Shown here piece after piece: positions 1-8,250 of a stretch of 47,874 bases of DNA. The notes beneath the pieces are model-generated. The model was given only the letters and a program-made list of their open reading frames with translations, ran no database searches and was not told where the DNA came from. Both the position numbers and the translations under genes were made by a program. Position 1 is the stretch's first letter. Each line of letters begins with the position of its first letter. The stretch is from a virus: positions 1 through 47,874 of IMG/VR virus record IMGVR_UViG_3300017771_000017. The stretch is one strand, 5' to 3'.

Positions 1-1
1 T

Positions 2-490
2 AAGCGTTTTCACAAACAAACAGAGTCGAAATTGATGAAGCCCGCTATGCTAAACCACCCCTCAACCATTTGGGCAAGGCAATCTATCGCCAATTTTCAT
101 TGGCTTTATCAACATGGTTTGGCCCTTTGCGAAGAATATACCCTTCGCTATGGTAAAAGACATCGTTCACATGATAGAATAATTATAGGTATGAGGCGAA
201 GAGATAGAATAAATTATTCTTTCCCCAATAGCGGATTAACTCCTGTAACTATTGCTATGTTTGATAAATATAGATTAGATGAAAAAGAGTATTACAATCG
301 TAACCCTAATGCTAAAGATTGGGATTTTGTAATTGCTTCTTACAAACACTATTACCTTCAAGGTAAATGGGAGTTTGCATCATGGAAAACATCACCGCCT
401 AATTGGTGGCCTAAAGACCATTATAATAATATGATGGCAAGAAAAGTTGCAGCATTCAACGAAACATATAATGCTAAAATGGAGGAATAA
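2..490 (+). CDS. Conserved phage-type protein, 5' end cut by window edge
   Basis: The reading frame is open to the first bases of the window, so the start lies outside it; a TTG at 32 and an ATG at 35 are in frame but neither has a ribosome binding site, and the visible part looks like the middle and end of a longer protein. The motif NHPSTIWARQSIANFHWLYQ followed by a conserved CEEYTLRYGK and HRSHD resembles a widespread phage protein family in which these residues follow an N-terminal half with Asp/His/Lys residues. That family is sometimes labelled pyrimidine dimer glycosylase, but I know of no firm function and do not assert one. The C-terminal half (about residues 55-150) is rich in Tyr and Trp. 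It ends 2 bases before the next small gene. Confidence 0.75.
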   Translation, partial: KRFHKQTESKLMKPAMLNHPSTIWARQSIANFHWLYQHGLALCEEYTLRYGKRHRSHDRIIIGMRRRDRINYSFPNSGLTPVTIAMFDKYRLDEKEYYNRNPNAKDWDFVIASYKHYYLQGKWEFASWKTSPPNWWPKDHYNNMMARKVAAFNETYNAKMEE

Positions 491-492
491 AA

Positions 493-579
493 ATGACTAT
501 AAATGAACAAGTATTGTATTTAATACTACAGGAATTAAGAGAGATAAACAGACATCTAGGGATAGGTGAAGAGGAATGA
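493..579 (+). CDS. Small hypothetical protein, 28 aa
   Basis: Short frame starting 2 bases after the previous stop and ending in an ATGA overlap with the next gene, which is the usual gene junction in this genome. The product MTINEQVLYLILQELREINR... is predicted to be one amphipathic helix. A GGAGG lies just upstream (481-485). Function unknown. Confidence 0.55.
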   Translation: MTINEQVLYLILQELREINRHLGIGEEE

Positions 580-872
580 ATTGTGAGAAATGTGATAATG
601 GTTATTTATTAGTTGCAGATTATCAACATGATGTTATGATGAGAGTTAGATGTGCAGATTGTTTGGCGCACGATAATATGAAGATGTTATTGAGCAAAGA
701 CTTATCTAAGGTATTCGTTCAATTAAGTACAACTCATTTGGCTAAATTACTCGCAGATGTTATGATTTCAATTATGGATAATGAAATAAACCCAGATTTT
801 GATAGACTAAGCGCACTAATAACCACAAAGAACAAAGACTCTCTCGTTGCATGGCTACAGGTGATGGTATGA
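576..872 (+). CDS. Hypothetical zinc-ribbon protein, 98 aa
   Basis: The N-terminus has two Cys pairs, CEKC at residues 3-6 and CADC near 26-29, spaced as in a small zinc ribbon; the rest is predicted helical. Many small proteins in this window carry such zinc knuckles. Preceded by GAAGAGG and linked by ATGA overlaps on both sides, so it is translated in a chain with its neighbours. No specific family recognised; a nucleic-acid or protein-binding role is only a guess from the ribbon. Confidence 0.65.
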   Translation: MNCEKCDNGYLLVADYQHDVMMRVRCADCLAHDNMKMLLSKDLSKVFVQLSTTHLAKLLADVMISIMDNEINPDFDRLSALITTKNKDSLVAWLQVMV

Positions 873-1255
873 GTATCACACATGAGGATTATGATATGTT
901 AGGTAAAGTTGATAGAATATTACTAAATAAACTGTTTAGTTGTGGCTTTATAACTAAAGAAGATGTTATCGAGGGAATGAGAAAATCTACCAATGAATAT
1001 GCAGTTGTCGAATACTTTATTGATGAAGATGAACTTGATATGTTTTGTAAGCAAATACTAATGGAATTACATCAAAGATTTGTAGAAAATGTAGAAGTAC
1101 CATTATTTGTTCCTTTCAATAAAGAACCAAAGAAGTTTGATTTACACCCAGATGCTAAGTGGGTTTTGGAACAAATAATGCAAGAAGAATATGACGAAAA
1201 TGGAGAGGTAGTTGCCAAAGTTCTACCAAATTTTGATATGGAGGAATACCAATGA
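869..1255 (+). CDS. Hypothetical acidic protein, 128 aa
   Basis: I chose the ATG at 869 rather than the in-frame ATG at 851 because it gives the ATGA overlap with the preceding stop seen at most junctions here. The protein is acidic, with a predicted helical first half (about residues 5-80) and a Pro-containing linker before a second helix (HPDAKWVLEQIMQEEYDE). No family recognised. It ends in an ATGA overlap with the next gene. Confidence 0.65.
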   Translation: MSITHEDYDMLGKVDRILLNKLFSCGFITKEDVIEGMRKSTNEYAVVEYFIDEDELDMFCKQILMELHQRFVENVEVPLFVPFNKEPKKFDLHPDAKWVLEQIMQEEYDENGEVVAKVLPNFDMEEYQ

Positions 1256-1518
1256 ATATTACAGAAAAAGAAAAGAAAGTTGAATTTAGGATTGTTGATG
1301 ACAGTGAATTACCACCAATAGTAATTACTATGAATACTGATGATGAACCGAAGGTTATTGTCAATACTTACCATAGAGTATGGATAAGTTATAATAGAAA
1401 AGTTATTGCTGGAATTACAGTAAATTTACAAGAAAAGATGGATGCCATTTTAGATGGCTACCTATTGGAGCAAAGAAACTTTGAAAAAGAAGACAGGATT
1501 TATGAACAGGAATTTTAA
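1252..1518 (+). CDS. Hypothetical protein, 88 aa
   Basis: Starts in an ATGA overlap, preceded by GGAGG at 1241-1245. The first 60 residues alternate hydrophobic and polar positions as expected of beta strands (EFRIVDD, PIVITMN, PKVIVNT, HRVWISYN, KVIAGITVN), followed by a C-terminal helix. It could be a small beta-rich domain. No family recognised. Confidence 0.65.
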   Translation: MNITEKEKKVEFRIVDDSELPPIVITMNTDDEPKVIVNTYHRVWISYNRKVIAGITVNLQEKMDAILDGYLLEQRNFEKEDRIYEQEF

Positions 1519-1531
1519 AGGAAGTGAAATA

Positions 1532-1633
1532 ATGAATAAAACAGAAATGAAAGAAAATAGAAAAACAGGCCCTACGACATCCCTTTATAGGGGTGTAGGA
1601 GATAGCAATATTGTAACGGAGGAATACGAATGA
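1532..1633 (+). CDS. Small hypothetical protein, 33 aa
   Basis: Frame preceded by AAAGGAAGTGAAATA, a fair ribosome binding site, and ending in an ATGA overlap with the Gly-Gly protein gene. The product (MNKTEMKENRKTGPTT...) is hydrophilic and may be unstructured. Its coding sequence carries a hairpin (1571-1599), so translation of this leader-like frame could influence the next gene. Whether the peptide matters or is only a translational coupling device cannot be told from the sequence. Confidence 0.4.
   Translation: MNKTEMKENRKTGPTTSLYRGVGDSNIVTEEYE
1571..1599 (+). other. Hairpin inside leader ORF upstream of Gly-Gly protein gene
   Basis: CCTAC (1571-1575) pairs with GTAGG (1595-1599), and ATCCC (1579-1583) with GGGGT (1590-1594), leaving a 3-base bulge and a TTTATA loop. 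It lies 31 bases before the next start codon. It may be an RNA control element, or chance structure. Confidence 0.3.
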
Positions 1634-1830
1634 TTAAATTAAGGATTTTGAATGAAACAGGACACACCGACTTAGTAATGGAAAGCGAAGGCATTCTTGA
1701 CCAAATAGACTCTCACCCTACCCATTGGGTATTTGTTGATAGTGTAATGGTAACAAGAGAAAACATAGCAGAAATCAACTGGGATGAAGTAACATCTGTG
1801 GATTTAACACCTGCTATCGTTGGCGGATAA
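1630..1830 (+). CDS. Candidate ubiquitin-like beta-grasp protein ending in Gly-Gly
   Basis: A 66-residue protein whose predicted order is strand (IKLRILNET), strand (TDLVMES), helix (EGILDQIDS), strand (HWVFVDSVMV), then a short strand-rich C-terminus (SVDLTPAIVGG). That order fits the beta-grasp fold, and the chain ends exactly in Gly-Gly with nothing after it, as in mature ubiquitin-like modifiers and sulfur carriers of the ThiS/MoaD type. The same operon region encodes an E1/ThiF-like enzyme (6712-7269) and a JAMM protease (8251-8802), the usual partners of such proteins. The GGAGG at 1619-1623 fixes the start. The sequence features are seen; the fold and role are inferred. It could instead be an unrelated small beta protein that happens to end in Gly-Gly. 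Confidence 0.6.
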   Translation: MIKLRILNETGHTDLVMESEGILDQIDSHPTHWVFVDSVMVTRENIAEINWDEVTSVDLTPAIVGG

Positions 1831-1864
1831 ATACATTGATAAGCCGTACATAAGTTGCGAATTT

Positions 1865-1906
1865 GGGGTGGGGTGTGCCGCATAGCGGCATCCCTGCCCC
1901 TTTTTT
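1865..1906 (+). terminator. Hairpin plus T-tract terminator
   Basis: A GC-rich imperfect hairpin (1865-1900) has a perfect GCCGC-ATA-GCGGC top and a GGGG...CCCC base with two wobble pairs and a bulge, followed at once by six T (1901-1906). It stands out in AT-rich DNA and fits a factor-independent terminator closing the first transcript. It falls in an 89-base gap between genes; no clear TATA box is visible after it. Confidence 0.7.
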
Positions 1907-1919
1907 GAGTGTGGCTACT

Positions 1920-2297
1920 ATGGACTTACGCAACTTTATTTCTAAAGAAGCATTAAAGTTGTTTCTTGAAACTAAAGGGTGGAAATTACTAGACCCAATA
2001 GTTATAAATGAACAGGCTGTTTTTAAGCCTGACTTTTATGAAGAAAATTATATTATAGCACATGGCCGATATGGTCGAATATGTGCAAAAGGACATTCAA
2101 TTATAAATTATCGAGGTAATACTTTTGAAAGTGTTTCTTTGCTTCTCGAAAAATGCGGAGAAGACGCTATAAAAGATTTTGATAACTGGAAGTTTATTGA
2201 AGAAAAAGAGTGGGTTGTTCTCAAAAATGAAAACAATTGGTTATTTTTCTTTTCTAGTCTTTTAGAATTACCAAAAGCAAGTAAATATAGGTGTTAA
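1920..2297 (+). CDS. Hypothetical protein, 125 aa
   Basis: I start it at the ATG at 1920 because an in-frame start at 1863 would lie in the terminator hairpin. Upstream GAGTGTGG is a weak ribosome binding site. The protein reads as mixed alpha/beta: a helix (ISKEALKLFLETKGW), then strands around PIVINEQAVFK, YIIAHGRYGRICAKGH and WVVLKNENNWLFFF. No family recognised. It lies one base upstream of the ribonucleotide reductase gene and probably shares its transcript. Confidence 0.6.
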   Translation: MDLRNFISKEALKLFLETKGWKLLDPIVINEQAVFKPDFYEENYIIAHGRYGRICAKGHSIINYRGNTFESVSLLLEKCGEDAIKDFDNWKFIEEKEWVVLKNENNWLFFFSSLLELPKASKYRC

Positions 2298-2298
2298 T

Positions 2299-4164
2299 AT
2301 GACAAAAAATAAAACAATAGAAATACTATCGGATATAACGGTGCATATGAAATATGCTAGGTTTTTACCCGATAAAGAAAGAAGAGAAACATGGGATGAG
2401 ATAGTCTCCCGAAATGAAGAAATGCACATTAAAGCATACCCCCAATTAAGAGATGAAATAAATGAAATCTATACAAATTTTATCAGAACAAGAAAAGTTC
2501 TCCCGTCAATGCGTTCTATGCAATTTGGCGGAAAGCCTGTGGAAATCAGTCCGAACCGTGTGTATAACTGCGCTTATATGCCTATTGACTCTTATGTTGC
2601 TTTTAGTGAATCTATGTTTTTACTTCTCGGTGGAACGGGGGTTGGCTTTTCAGTACAAAGACATCATATCGAACAATTACCCGAAATCCAACAACCTAAT
2701 GACAGCAGAAAGCGTCGTTATCTTATTAATGATTCTATTGAAGGGTGGGCTGATGCTGTTAAAGTATTGATGGAATGTTATATGGGAATTAAGAAAGATA
2801 GCCCTAAATTTGATTATTCTGATATTAGACCTAAAGGTTCTATTTTAAAGACATCTGGTGGAAAAGCGCCGGGACCTCAACCTTTGCGTGAATGTTTAGT
2901 AAAGGTAGAAGGTATTCTACAAAACATGCCTAATGGCTCAAAACTTGATTCTGTTCAAGCACACGATATTATGTGCCATTTAGCCGATGCTGTATTAGCC
3001 GGAGGTATTCGTCGTGCCGCCATGATTAGTTTATTTAGTGCAGATGATTCAAAAATGCTTGCTTGTAAAGCAGGTAACTGGTGGGAAAATAACCCTCAAA
3101 GAGGTAGAGCAAACAATTCTGCTGTTTTATTGCGACATAGAATAGATAAAGAATTTTTTATGTCAGTTTGGGAAAGAATACAAGCAAGTGGTTCGGGAGA
3201 GCCCGGAATTTATTTCAGTAATGATAAAGATTGGGGAACTAATCCTTGTTGTGAAATAGCACTACGACCTTTTCAATTTTGTAATTTAACAGAAGTAAAT
3301 GCTTCTACTATTGAAGGACAAAAAGACTTAGAAGATAGAGTTAAAGCGGCAACATTTATTGGAACATTACAAGCAGGATATACTGATTTTCATTATTTGC
3401 GTGATATTTGGAGAAAGACAACAGAAAAAGATTCTTTACTTGGAGTTTCTATGACAGGTATTGCTTCTAATGTTGTTGAGAAGTTAGACATCGAATCTGC
3501 TTCTCTTCAAGCCAAACTTGAAAACCATAGAGTTGCTAAGATAATAGGAATTAATGAAGCAAGTAGAATTACTTGTGTTAAACCAGCAGGAACAACTTCT
3601 TTAGTTTTAGGAACAAGTAGTGGAATACATGCTTGGCATGATAATTATTATATTCGTCGTGTTCGAGTTGGAAAGAACGAAGCAATATATGGATATTTAT
3701 TGAATAATCACCCAGAATTAGTAGAAGATGAATACTTTAATCCTGATGAACAAGCGGTAATTAGTATTCCTCAAAAAGCACCAGAAAATGCAATTACTCG
3801 GAGCGAAAGCGTATTTGATTTGCTTGAAAGAGTAAAGCAATTCAGTATTCGTTGGGTTAATAATGGACATATTGATGGAATGAATACCCACAATGTATCG
3901 GCAACAATTTCAATCAAAGATGATGAATGGGATGATGTTGCAGAATGGATGTGGTTCAATAGACACTATTACAACGGTCTTGCTGTATTGCCGTATGACG
4001 GAGGAACATACAAACAAGCACCCTTTGAAACGATTACCAAAGAAGAATACAATAACATGTATTCGCTTTTAGGTTCAATTGATTTGACTAAAGTAATCGA
4101 ATCCGAAGACAATACTGACCTTTCGGGTGAACTGGCTTGTGCCGGTGGGCTTTGTGAGATTTGA
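2299..4164 (+). CDS. nrdJ: Adenosylcobalamin-dependent (class II) ribonucleotide reductase
   Basis: Makes deoxynucleotides from ribonucleotides using a B12 radical. The 621-residue chain is of the monomeric RTPR type. It shows the N-terminal redox Cys in YNCAYMPID, the glycine-rich LLLGGTGVGFSVQ, the active-site run NPCCEIAL...FCNLTEVN, and a C-terminal CAGGLC pair that would re-reduce the active site. It is shorter than the roughly 740 residues of the Lactobacillus enzyme. No class I radical subunit gene lies beside it, as expected for class II. The start has AGGTG five bases upstream. Cobalamin would have to come from the host or its surroundings. Ends just before a TTG-initiated gene. Confidence 0.93.
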   Translation: MTKNKTIEILSDITVHMKYARFLPDKERRETWDEIVSRNEEMHIKAYPQLRDEINEIYTNFIRTRKVLPSMRSMQFGGKPVEISPNRVYNCAYMPIDSYVAFSESMFLLLGGTGVGFSVQRHHIEQLPEIQQPNDSRKRRYLINDSIEGWADAVKVLMECYMGIKKDSPKFDYSDIRPKGSILKTSGGKAPGPQPLRECLVKVEGILQNMPNGSKLDSVQAHDIMCHLADAVLAGGIRRAAMISLFSADDSKMLACKAGNWWENNPQRGRANNSAVLLRHRIDKEFFMSVWERIQASGSGEPGIYFSNDKDWGTNPCCEIALRPFQFCNLTEVNASTIEGQKDLEDRVKAATFIGTLQAGYTDFHYLRDIWRKTTEKDSLLGVSMTGIASNVVEKLDIESASLQAKLENHRVAKIIGINEASRITCVKPAGTTSLVLGTSSGIHAWHDNYYIRRVRVGKNEAIYGYLLNNHPELVEDEYFNPDEQAVISIPQKAPENAITRSESVFDLLERVKQFSIRWVNNGHIDGMNTHNVSATISIKDDEWDDVAEWMWFNRHYYNGLAVLPYDGGTYKQAPFETITKEEYNNMYSLLGSIDLTKVIESEDNTDLSGELACAGGLCEI

Positions 4165-4173
4165 GGTGATTTT

Positions 4174-4512
4174 TTGTTATCCGTCAAATCCTACCGTTCC
4201 TTGTCATTCGAGGAACTTAGGAAGGCGGTATTATCACTATTGAATGATTTCAGTAAGGAATCAAGAAAGAGAATACTTCTAGCATTAGAAGTTTGTGAAG
4301 ATTTAGACCCACAAGACAAAAGGTTTCGGTTAGAACAAACAATAAATTTATGTTTATGGGATTTCGACGAAGCAGTTTCTATAGGGTTTGAAAAATGGAA
4401 AACACAGAATTTCTTAATGAGATGCGAAGCAATTAAATATCACGAAGAAAATAAAGATGAATGTGATGGAGATTGCGAGGTTTGTAAAATATCATTTAGG
4501 TGGAAATCATGA
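4174..4512 (+). CDS. Hypothetical protein with C-terminal Cys cluster, 112 aa
   Basis: Starts at TTG (4174), supported by GAGGTG five bases upstream; no ATG is available near the front of the frame. Residues 1-85 are predicted helical; the tail has CDGDCEVC (CxxxCxxC), a likely metal knuckle. It overlaps the next small gene by ATGA. No family recognised. Confidence 0.65.
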   Translation: MLSVKSYRSLSFEELRKAVLSLLNDFSKESRKRILLALEVCEDLDPQDKRFRLEQTINLCLWDFDEAVSIGFEKWKTQNFLMRCEAIKYHEENKDECDGDCEVCKISFRWKS

Positions 4513-4673
4513 AAGAAAAAGACCCAAAATATGTTACTAGTCATAGGACTTATAAGAAGAGAATAGCAACTTCTTGCCGCATTTGCGGCCAACAACTGCT
4601 ATTACCAGAAGAAATAAAAAAAGAGATACATAATGATTGTATTAATAAAAATGACAATATATATATGATGTGA
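4509..4673 (+). CDS. Small zinc-finger protein, 54 aa
   Basis: Frame begins in an ATGA overlap and ends 4 bases before the next start. It encodes a basic N-terminus (MKEKDPKYVTSHRTYKKR), CRICG, and later HNDC, giving a likely Cys2-His-Cys zinc site. Size and layout are like the other short zinc proteins here (22569-22718, 31018-31161). Function unknown. Confidence 0.6.
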   Translation: MKEKDPKYVTSHRTYKKRIATSCRICGQQLLLPEEIKKEIHNDCINKNDNIYMM

Positions 4674-4677
4674 AAAT

Positions 4678-5880
4678 ATGGAAGAAAAAAGAAAAATAAA
4701 TATTTATTTAGAGGTTAAAAAACCAGATGATAGTGGAGAATATTATCCAGAAATTGAGGTTTCGAGTGATGCTTTCGGTGCTAGAAGATATAATGGCACT
4801 GTTTATAAAATAAACTATAATAGAAGCGCAAAAGACCCAATACACGATGCTTTATTTAGTTGGTGGAAAAAGACACTTAGTATGAAATTTTCACAATGGC
4901 GAAATTATGCAAATTTGAATTTCCCTGAGAATGAACCAGTTCTATTGTATATAGGTGAGTTGCCTTTGGCTTTATCTAGACAGAATGGCAGATTCAGATT
5001 AAATGGTAAAACCGAATCAATAGCCACTATTGCAAATGCTTTTGCTAGAGTAACTGTTACTGCTATGAGAGAAAATAACCCAGTAAAATTAATGACAAGC
5101 CTAATGAAAGTTTTGAGCCTTTCTGAGGATGTTAAGTATTGTCTAGAAAATAGAGCACCATTTCATTATTTTATAGATTTTGAAAAAATAGAAGTTCGTT
5201 TAAATGTTCAACAGATTTCCGAAAAGGAATGTGCTATTGAAATAAGCGATGGTCTTTGGGCAAATATATCAAATAAAGATTTAGATAAGTTTTGTACATT
5301 CTTCCTACATGGAAAAAAGATGGGCAAATTTAAGTTCATGGGAATTAAAAAACTATTTACTTATTTAATTGGTCATGAACCATCAAAACATGAACTTCAT
5401 TTGATGAAAGAGTTTTTAAGACAAAACAGACAACAGGATATTGTAGAAACAAGAGCATTAGAATTACTACACGAAATGGTAAATCAACATCCAACTAAAC
5501 TAAAATTAGTAATGGAAGAAAACATTCCTAGCATTCTGTATATCAAAGGTGCAGGATATGATTGGAAACTACAGAACAGCCAATTTAAGTCAGACATACA
5601 GATGGTTTCTACTTATGTTTATCAACCAAAACCACAATTCGATGAAGAAGGAATATCGTTGCCCCTTGCAGAATGTGATTGGACATGGAAAGGCCCGATA
5701 TGTATAGATAATATGGCTAAGGGTTCTTCACTTGGCGACCAGTTCGCTACAAGAGCCTTGGCTTTAATTAACGATACTCACACAATACAAATAGTAAGCA
5801 CTATCAAAAGATATTTGATAGCCCCTGAAAATACAAATAGGATTGAGAATTATGAGATGCTTAGAGTGCAAGACGAATGA
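4678..5880 (+). CDS. Unknown conserved-looking protein, 400 aa; possible E2-like partner
   Basis: I do not recognise a firm family. The N-terminal third (about 5-110) alternates strand-like and charged stretches; the middle (150-270) has HYFIDFEKIEVRLNVQQ and a long helical segment; the C-terminal third has LYIKGAGYDWKL and DWTWKGPICIDNMAKGSSL, followed by helices. The single Cys in GPICID, in a Trp/Gly-rich setting, recalls the loop around the active Cys of E2 conjugating enzymes. The gene sits between the Gly-Gly protein and the E1-like gene. That makes an E2-like role a testable idea, no more. Its last 29 bases overlap the TFB gene. Confidence 0.6.
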   Translation: MEEKRKINIYLEVKKPDDSGEYYPEIEVSSDAFGARRYNGTVYKINYNRSAKDPIHDALFSWWKKTLSMKFSQWRNYANLNFPENEPVLLYIGELPLALSRQNGRFRLNGKTESIATIANAFARVTVTAMRENNPVKLMTSLMKVLSLSEDVKYCLENRAPFHYFIDFEKIEVRLNVQQISEKECAIEISDGLWANISNKDLDKFCTFFLHGKKMGKFKFMGIKKLFTYLIGHEPSKHELHLMKEFLRQNRQQDIVETRALELLHEMVNQHPTKLKLVMEENIPSILYIKGAGYDWKLQNSQFKSDIQMVSTYVYQPKPQFDEEGISLPLAECDWTWKGPICIDNMAKGSSLGDQFATRALALINDTHTIQIVSTIKRYLIAPENTNRIENYEMLRVQDE

Positions 5881-6709
5881 ATTTGAGTACGATGAAGTAA
5901 TGGGTGAAACCGCATGTAAGGAATGTGGTTTGATAGTTCAAACAGAATTGTTTGAAGAAACTGTTAGAAGCATAGACTCTTCCGGCGAAATACATAGTAA
6001 AGAAACGACTTTAGGTACAATTATCGAAACTAATAGCAAGTTGAAGAAGACTCAACTTAGGTATAGTTCTAAAGATAGCCATATTAAAAAAGCAATTGTT
6101 TTCTCACACATGGTTTTATCAAATGTATCTAGCAGTACATCTTTAAGAGATAGAGTAGATGAAGTATATCGAGAATTATATTCAAAGAATATTTTCAATA
6201 ACTCACAGTCATTAGAAATAAGAGCAACAGCAGTTGTTTATTATGTCATGAAAGAAAACAAAACGCCCATCACAATTAAAGAAGCGTGTGTTGAGTTTAA
6301 TTGTTACGGTAAAAGACTTAATCGTTTAATTAGGAAAGTTAACAAACATTACGGTAATAGAATGAAAAAACTACAACCAGACCCACAATTTCTTTTAAAG
6401 AAAACAGCCAATAAGATTACAGATGACTTACTTTACATTTCTCAATGTATGGAAGTATTAGAGTTCTTTGAACCAATTGTAATTAAAATGGATTATAATA
6501 AGCGTAATGCTTATTATGAAAGCATTTGTTGGATAACAAAAAATATTTTTGTTCATCCATCAATAACATTGAAACAGATTGCAGAAAACGCTGATGCGTC
6601 ATGGTCTGCTATACAAAAACAAACCAAAGACCTTTTAGGTTTAATTGGTTTAAAAACTTGCGCCCAAGTAAAAGGCAAACAACTAAGTGAATTAGAAAGG
6701 AGAGAATAA
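5852..6709 (+). CDS. tfb: Transcription initiation factor TFB (TFIIB-like)
   Basis: Archaeal TFB recruits RNA polymerase to TATA/BRE promoters. The N-terminus carries the zinc ribbon CLEC...CKECG (residues 2-5 and 23-26), then a B-reader/linker-like region, then two helical repeats of about 90 residues each that fit cyclin folds (about 85-180 and 190-275, the second with a helix-turn-helix-like LKQIAENADASWSAIQKQ). The length, 285 residues, is close to that of cellular TFB. I take the ATG at 5852; an in-frame TTG at 5843 adds three residues. A viral TFB could redirect host RNA polymerase to viral promoters. It overlaps the previous gene by 29 bases and is followed two bases later by the E1-like gene. 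Confidence 0.85.
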   Translation: MRCLECKTNEFEYDEVMGETACKECGLIVQTELFEETVRSIDSSGEIHSKETTLGTIIETNSKLKKTQLRYSSKDSHIKKAIVFSHMVLSNVSSSTSLRDRVDEVYRELYSKNIFNNSQSLEIRATAVVYYVMKENKTPITIKEACVEFNCYGKRLNRLIRKVNKHYGNRMKKLQPDPQFLLKKTANKITDDLLYISQCMEVLEFFEPIVIKMDYNKRNAYYESICWITKNIFVHPSITLKQIAENADASWSAIQKQTKDLLGLIGLKTCAQVKGKQLSELERRE

Positions 6710-6711
6710 AT

Positions 6712-7269
6712 ATGAGAAAAATACTAATAATTGGAACAGGTGGTATTGGGTCATTCTTGACTCAATACTTAGATAAAGTCGGACTATACAACATTACTGT
6801 TGCAGACCCCGATTCAGTTGAAACTAAAAACTTAACCTATCAAAACTTCAAGAGAGGTCATGTTGGGCAGAATAAGGCCAGTGTAATGATGAATGAATAT
6901 GAATCAGTTAATCATTACTCTAAGTTTCCTATTCTTACAGAAAAGCAAATGCAAGGTTATGAATTAGTAATATGCTGTGTTGATAATTTGAGTGTTCGTC
7001 GAACCTTATACAACACAAGTATTAAATGGTTAGACTTACGGGCTCAAGGTAGGAATGCTGCTATGGTTAGCCATTTAGCAGACCCGAAAATGTATGACAC
7101 TCTTTTAGCAGGAAAAGACGGTTCGTTTAGTTGTCAAGGAGATTCATGGGATGGAACAAATAAGAATGTTCATTTTATGCAAGTAGTAATAGCAGGAATT
7201 GGCGCACAATGGATTCAAAGATTTTTTAATGAAGAAGAAGTGAAAGATTTTATGGTGGTGAATGTATGA
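6712..7269 (+). CDS. E1/ThiF/MoeB-like adenylating enzyme
   Basis: Enzymes of this family use ATP to activate the C-terminal Gly of a ubiquitin-like protein. The chain opens with the nucleotide loop GTGGIGS (residues 8-14), followed by VADPDSVETKNLTYQNF, which matches the family pattern of an Asp strand end and Asn-Leu...Gln, then GQNKA, and CCVDN with the conserved Asp. DLRAQGRNA and SCQGD (Cys near 142, a candidate catalytic or thioester Cys) follow. At 185 residues it is shorter than MoeB/ThiF (about 240) and lacks the zinc CxxC pairs. The Gly-Gly protein at 1630 is the obvious substrate candidate. ATGA overlap with the next gene. Confidence 0.85.
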   Translation: MRKILIIGTGGIGSFLTQYLDKVGLYNITVADPDSVETKNLTYQNFKRGHVGQNKASVMMNEYESVNHYSKFPILTEKQMQGYELVICCVDNLSVRRTLYNTSIKWLDLRAQGRNAAMVSHLADPKMYDTLLAGKDGSFSCQGDSWDGTNKNVHFMQVVIAGIGAQWIQRFFNEEEVKDFMVVNV

Positions 7270-8249
7270 ATAATAAAAAGACTATTTGGACAAAAGAAGT
7301 AATTGAATTTGTTAGAGAACAAAGAGATGCTAAAAATGCAGACTGGCGACAAATTGTTCGTCGGCTTAAACAACACTATAACATTACAACTACTAGCAAG
7401 AACTTACAGACTCAATATTGGCGAAAAAAGCAAAAAGCAAAAAATACAAATAAAAAGGAAAGTGAAAATATGAATTGGAAACATGAACCAGCAACAAGAA
7501 AACAATGCAAATATATTGCGAACTTAACGCAACCAAATGCAAGTAAAGCAATAAAGAAAGGAATAGAAGATGCTCTTTTTGCTCAGTCAATTAGTGGTAA
7601 CTTAACTAAGCAAATGGCTAGTGGACAAATTAATTCTTTGGAAAATATAACCAAAGAAGTAGAGGAAAAGCCTCAATCTAATAATAGAAAGGGCGTTATT
7701 AAGCGAAGATGGACAAAGAAAGAAGATGAACTTCTTATGAATTGCAAAAACGGTCAAGATTTACTTGCTCTTTCAAAAGAGATAGGTCGAACCTTGACAT
7801 CAATACGCCAAAGGTATTATGTAAATAAAAAATCTACAAGGGAGATACCAAAGTTGGAAATATTTCCGAAGAAGAAAACTAAGGCTTCTAAGAAAAAACC
7901 TAAGACGGAGTTAAATAAAAAGAAGCAATATAAAATGTGGACAAAAGAAGAAGATTTTGATTTAGTTTGTAATTTTTATGAATTATCTATTGACCAAGCA
8001 AAATTCCGCTTCAAAGGTCGCTCATATGGTACTATTGCTGCTAGACTAGAAAAGTTGGTAGATAGTGATAAGCCTGAAGTAAAAGCAATGCTTCTAGAAG
8101 CATCTATTATAATTAAGGCTCGAAAGAAGGCAAGCCAAGAACCAACTAAACTAAATCGTAAGCAACGAAGAGAATTACGAAAGCAGAAGAAACTTGATAA
8201 GAAGGCTGCAAAACTTGAAAATAAACTTAATAAGTTAAGAGGTGTTTAA
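7266..8249 (+). CDS. Myb/SANT-like DNA-binding protein with three repeats
   Basis: Three Trp-led helical units resemble Myb/SANT or MADF-like domains: WTKEVIEFVREQRDAKNADW (about 8-55), RRWTKKEDELLMNCKNGQDL...RTLTSIRQRYY (about 147-190) and KMWTKEEDFDLV...GRSYGTIAARL (about 223-268). Between the first two is a segment of the type PATRKQCKYIANLT...LTKQMASGQINSL, like a small 'KQ..YI..L...TK..AS..I' domain found in phage and bacterial proteins. Linkers and the C-terminus are very Lys-rich. A viral DNA-binding regulator or packaging protein is likely; the target is unknown. Encoded between the E1-like and JAMM genes. Confidence 0.7.
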   Translation: MNNKKTIWTKEVIEFVREQRDAKNADWRQIVRRLKQHYNITTTSKNLQTQYWRKKQKAKNTNKKESENMNWKHEPATRKQCKYIANLTQPNASKAIKKGIEDALFAQSISGNLTKQMASGQINSLENITKEVEEKPQSNNRKGVIKRRWTKKEDELLMNCKNGQDLLALSKEIGRTLTSIRQRYYVNKKSTREIPKLEIFPKKKTKASKKKPKTELNKKKQYKMWTKEEDFDLVCNFYELSIDQAKFRFKGRSYGTIAARLEKLVDSDKPEVKAMLLEASIIIKARKKASQEPTKLNRKQRRELRKQKKLDKKAAKLENKLNKLRGV

Positions 8250-8250
8250 A

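Noticed and set aside
1863-1919. Upstream start for the 1920-2297 gene
   Set aside because: It would place the start inside a strong terminator hairpin and its T-tract, with no ribosome binding site; ATG 1920 is preferred.
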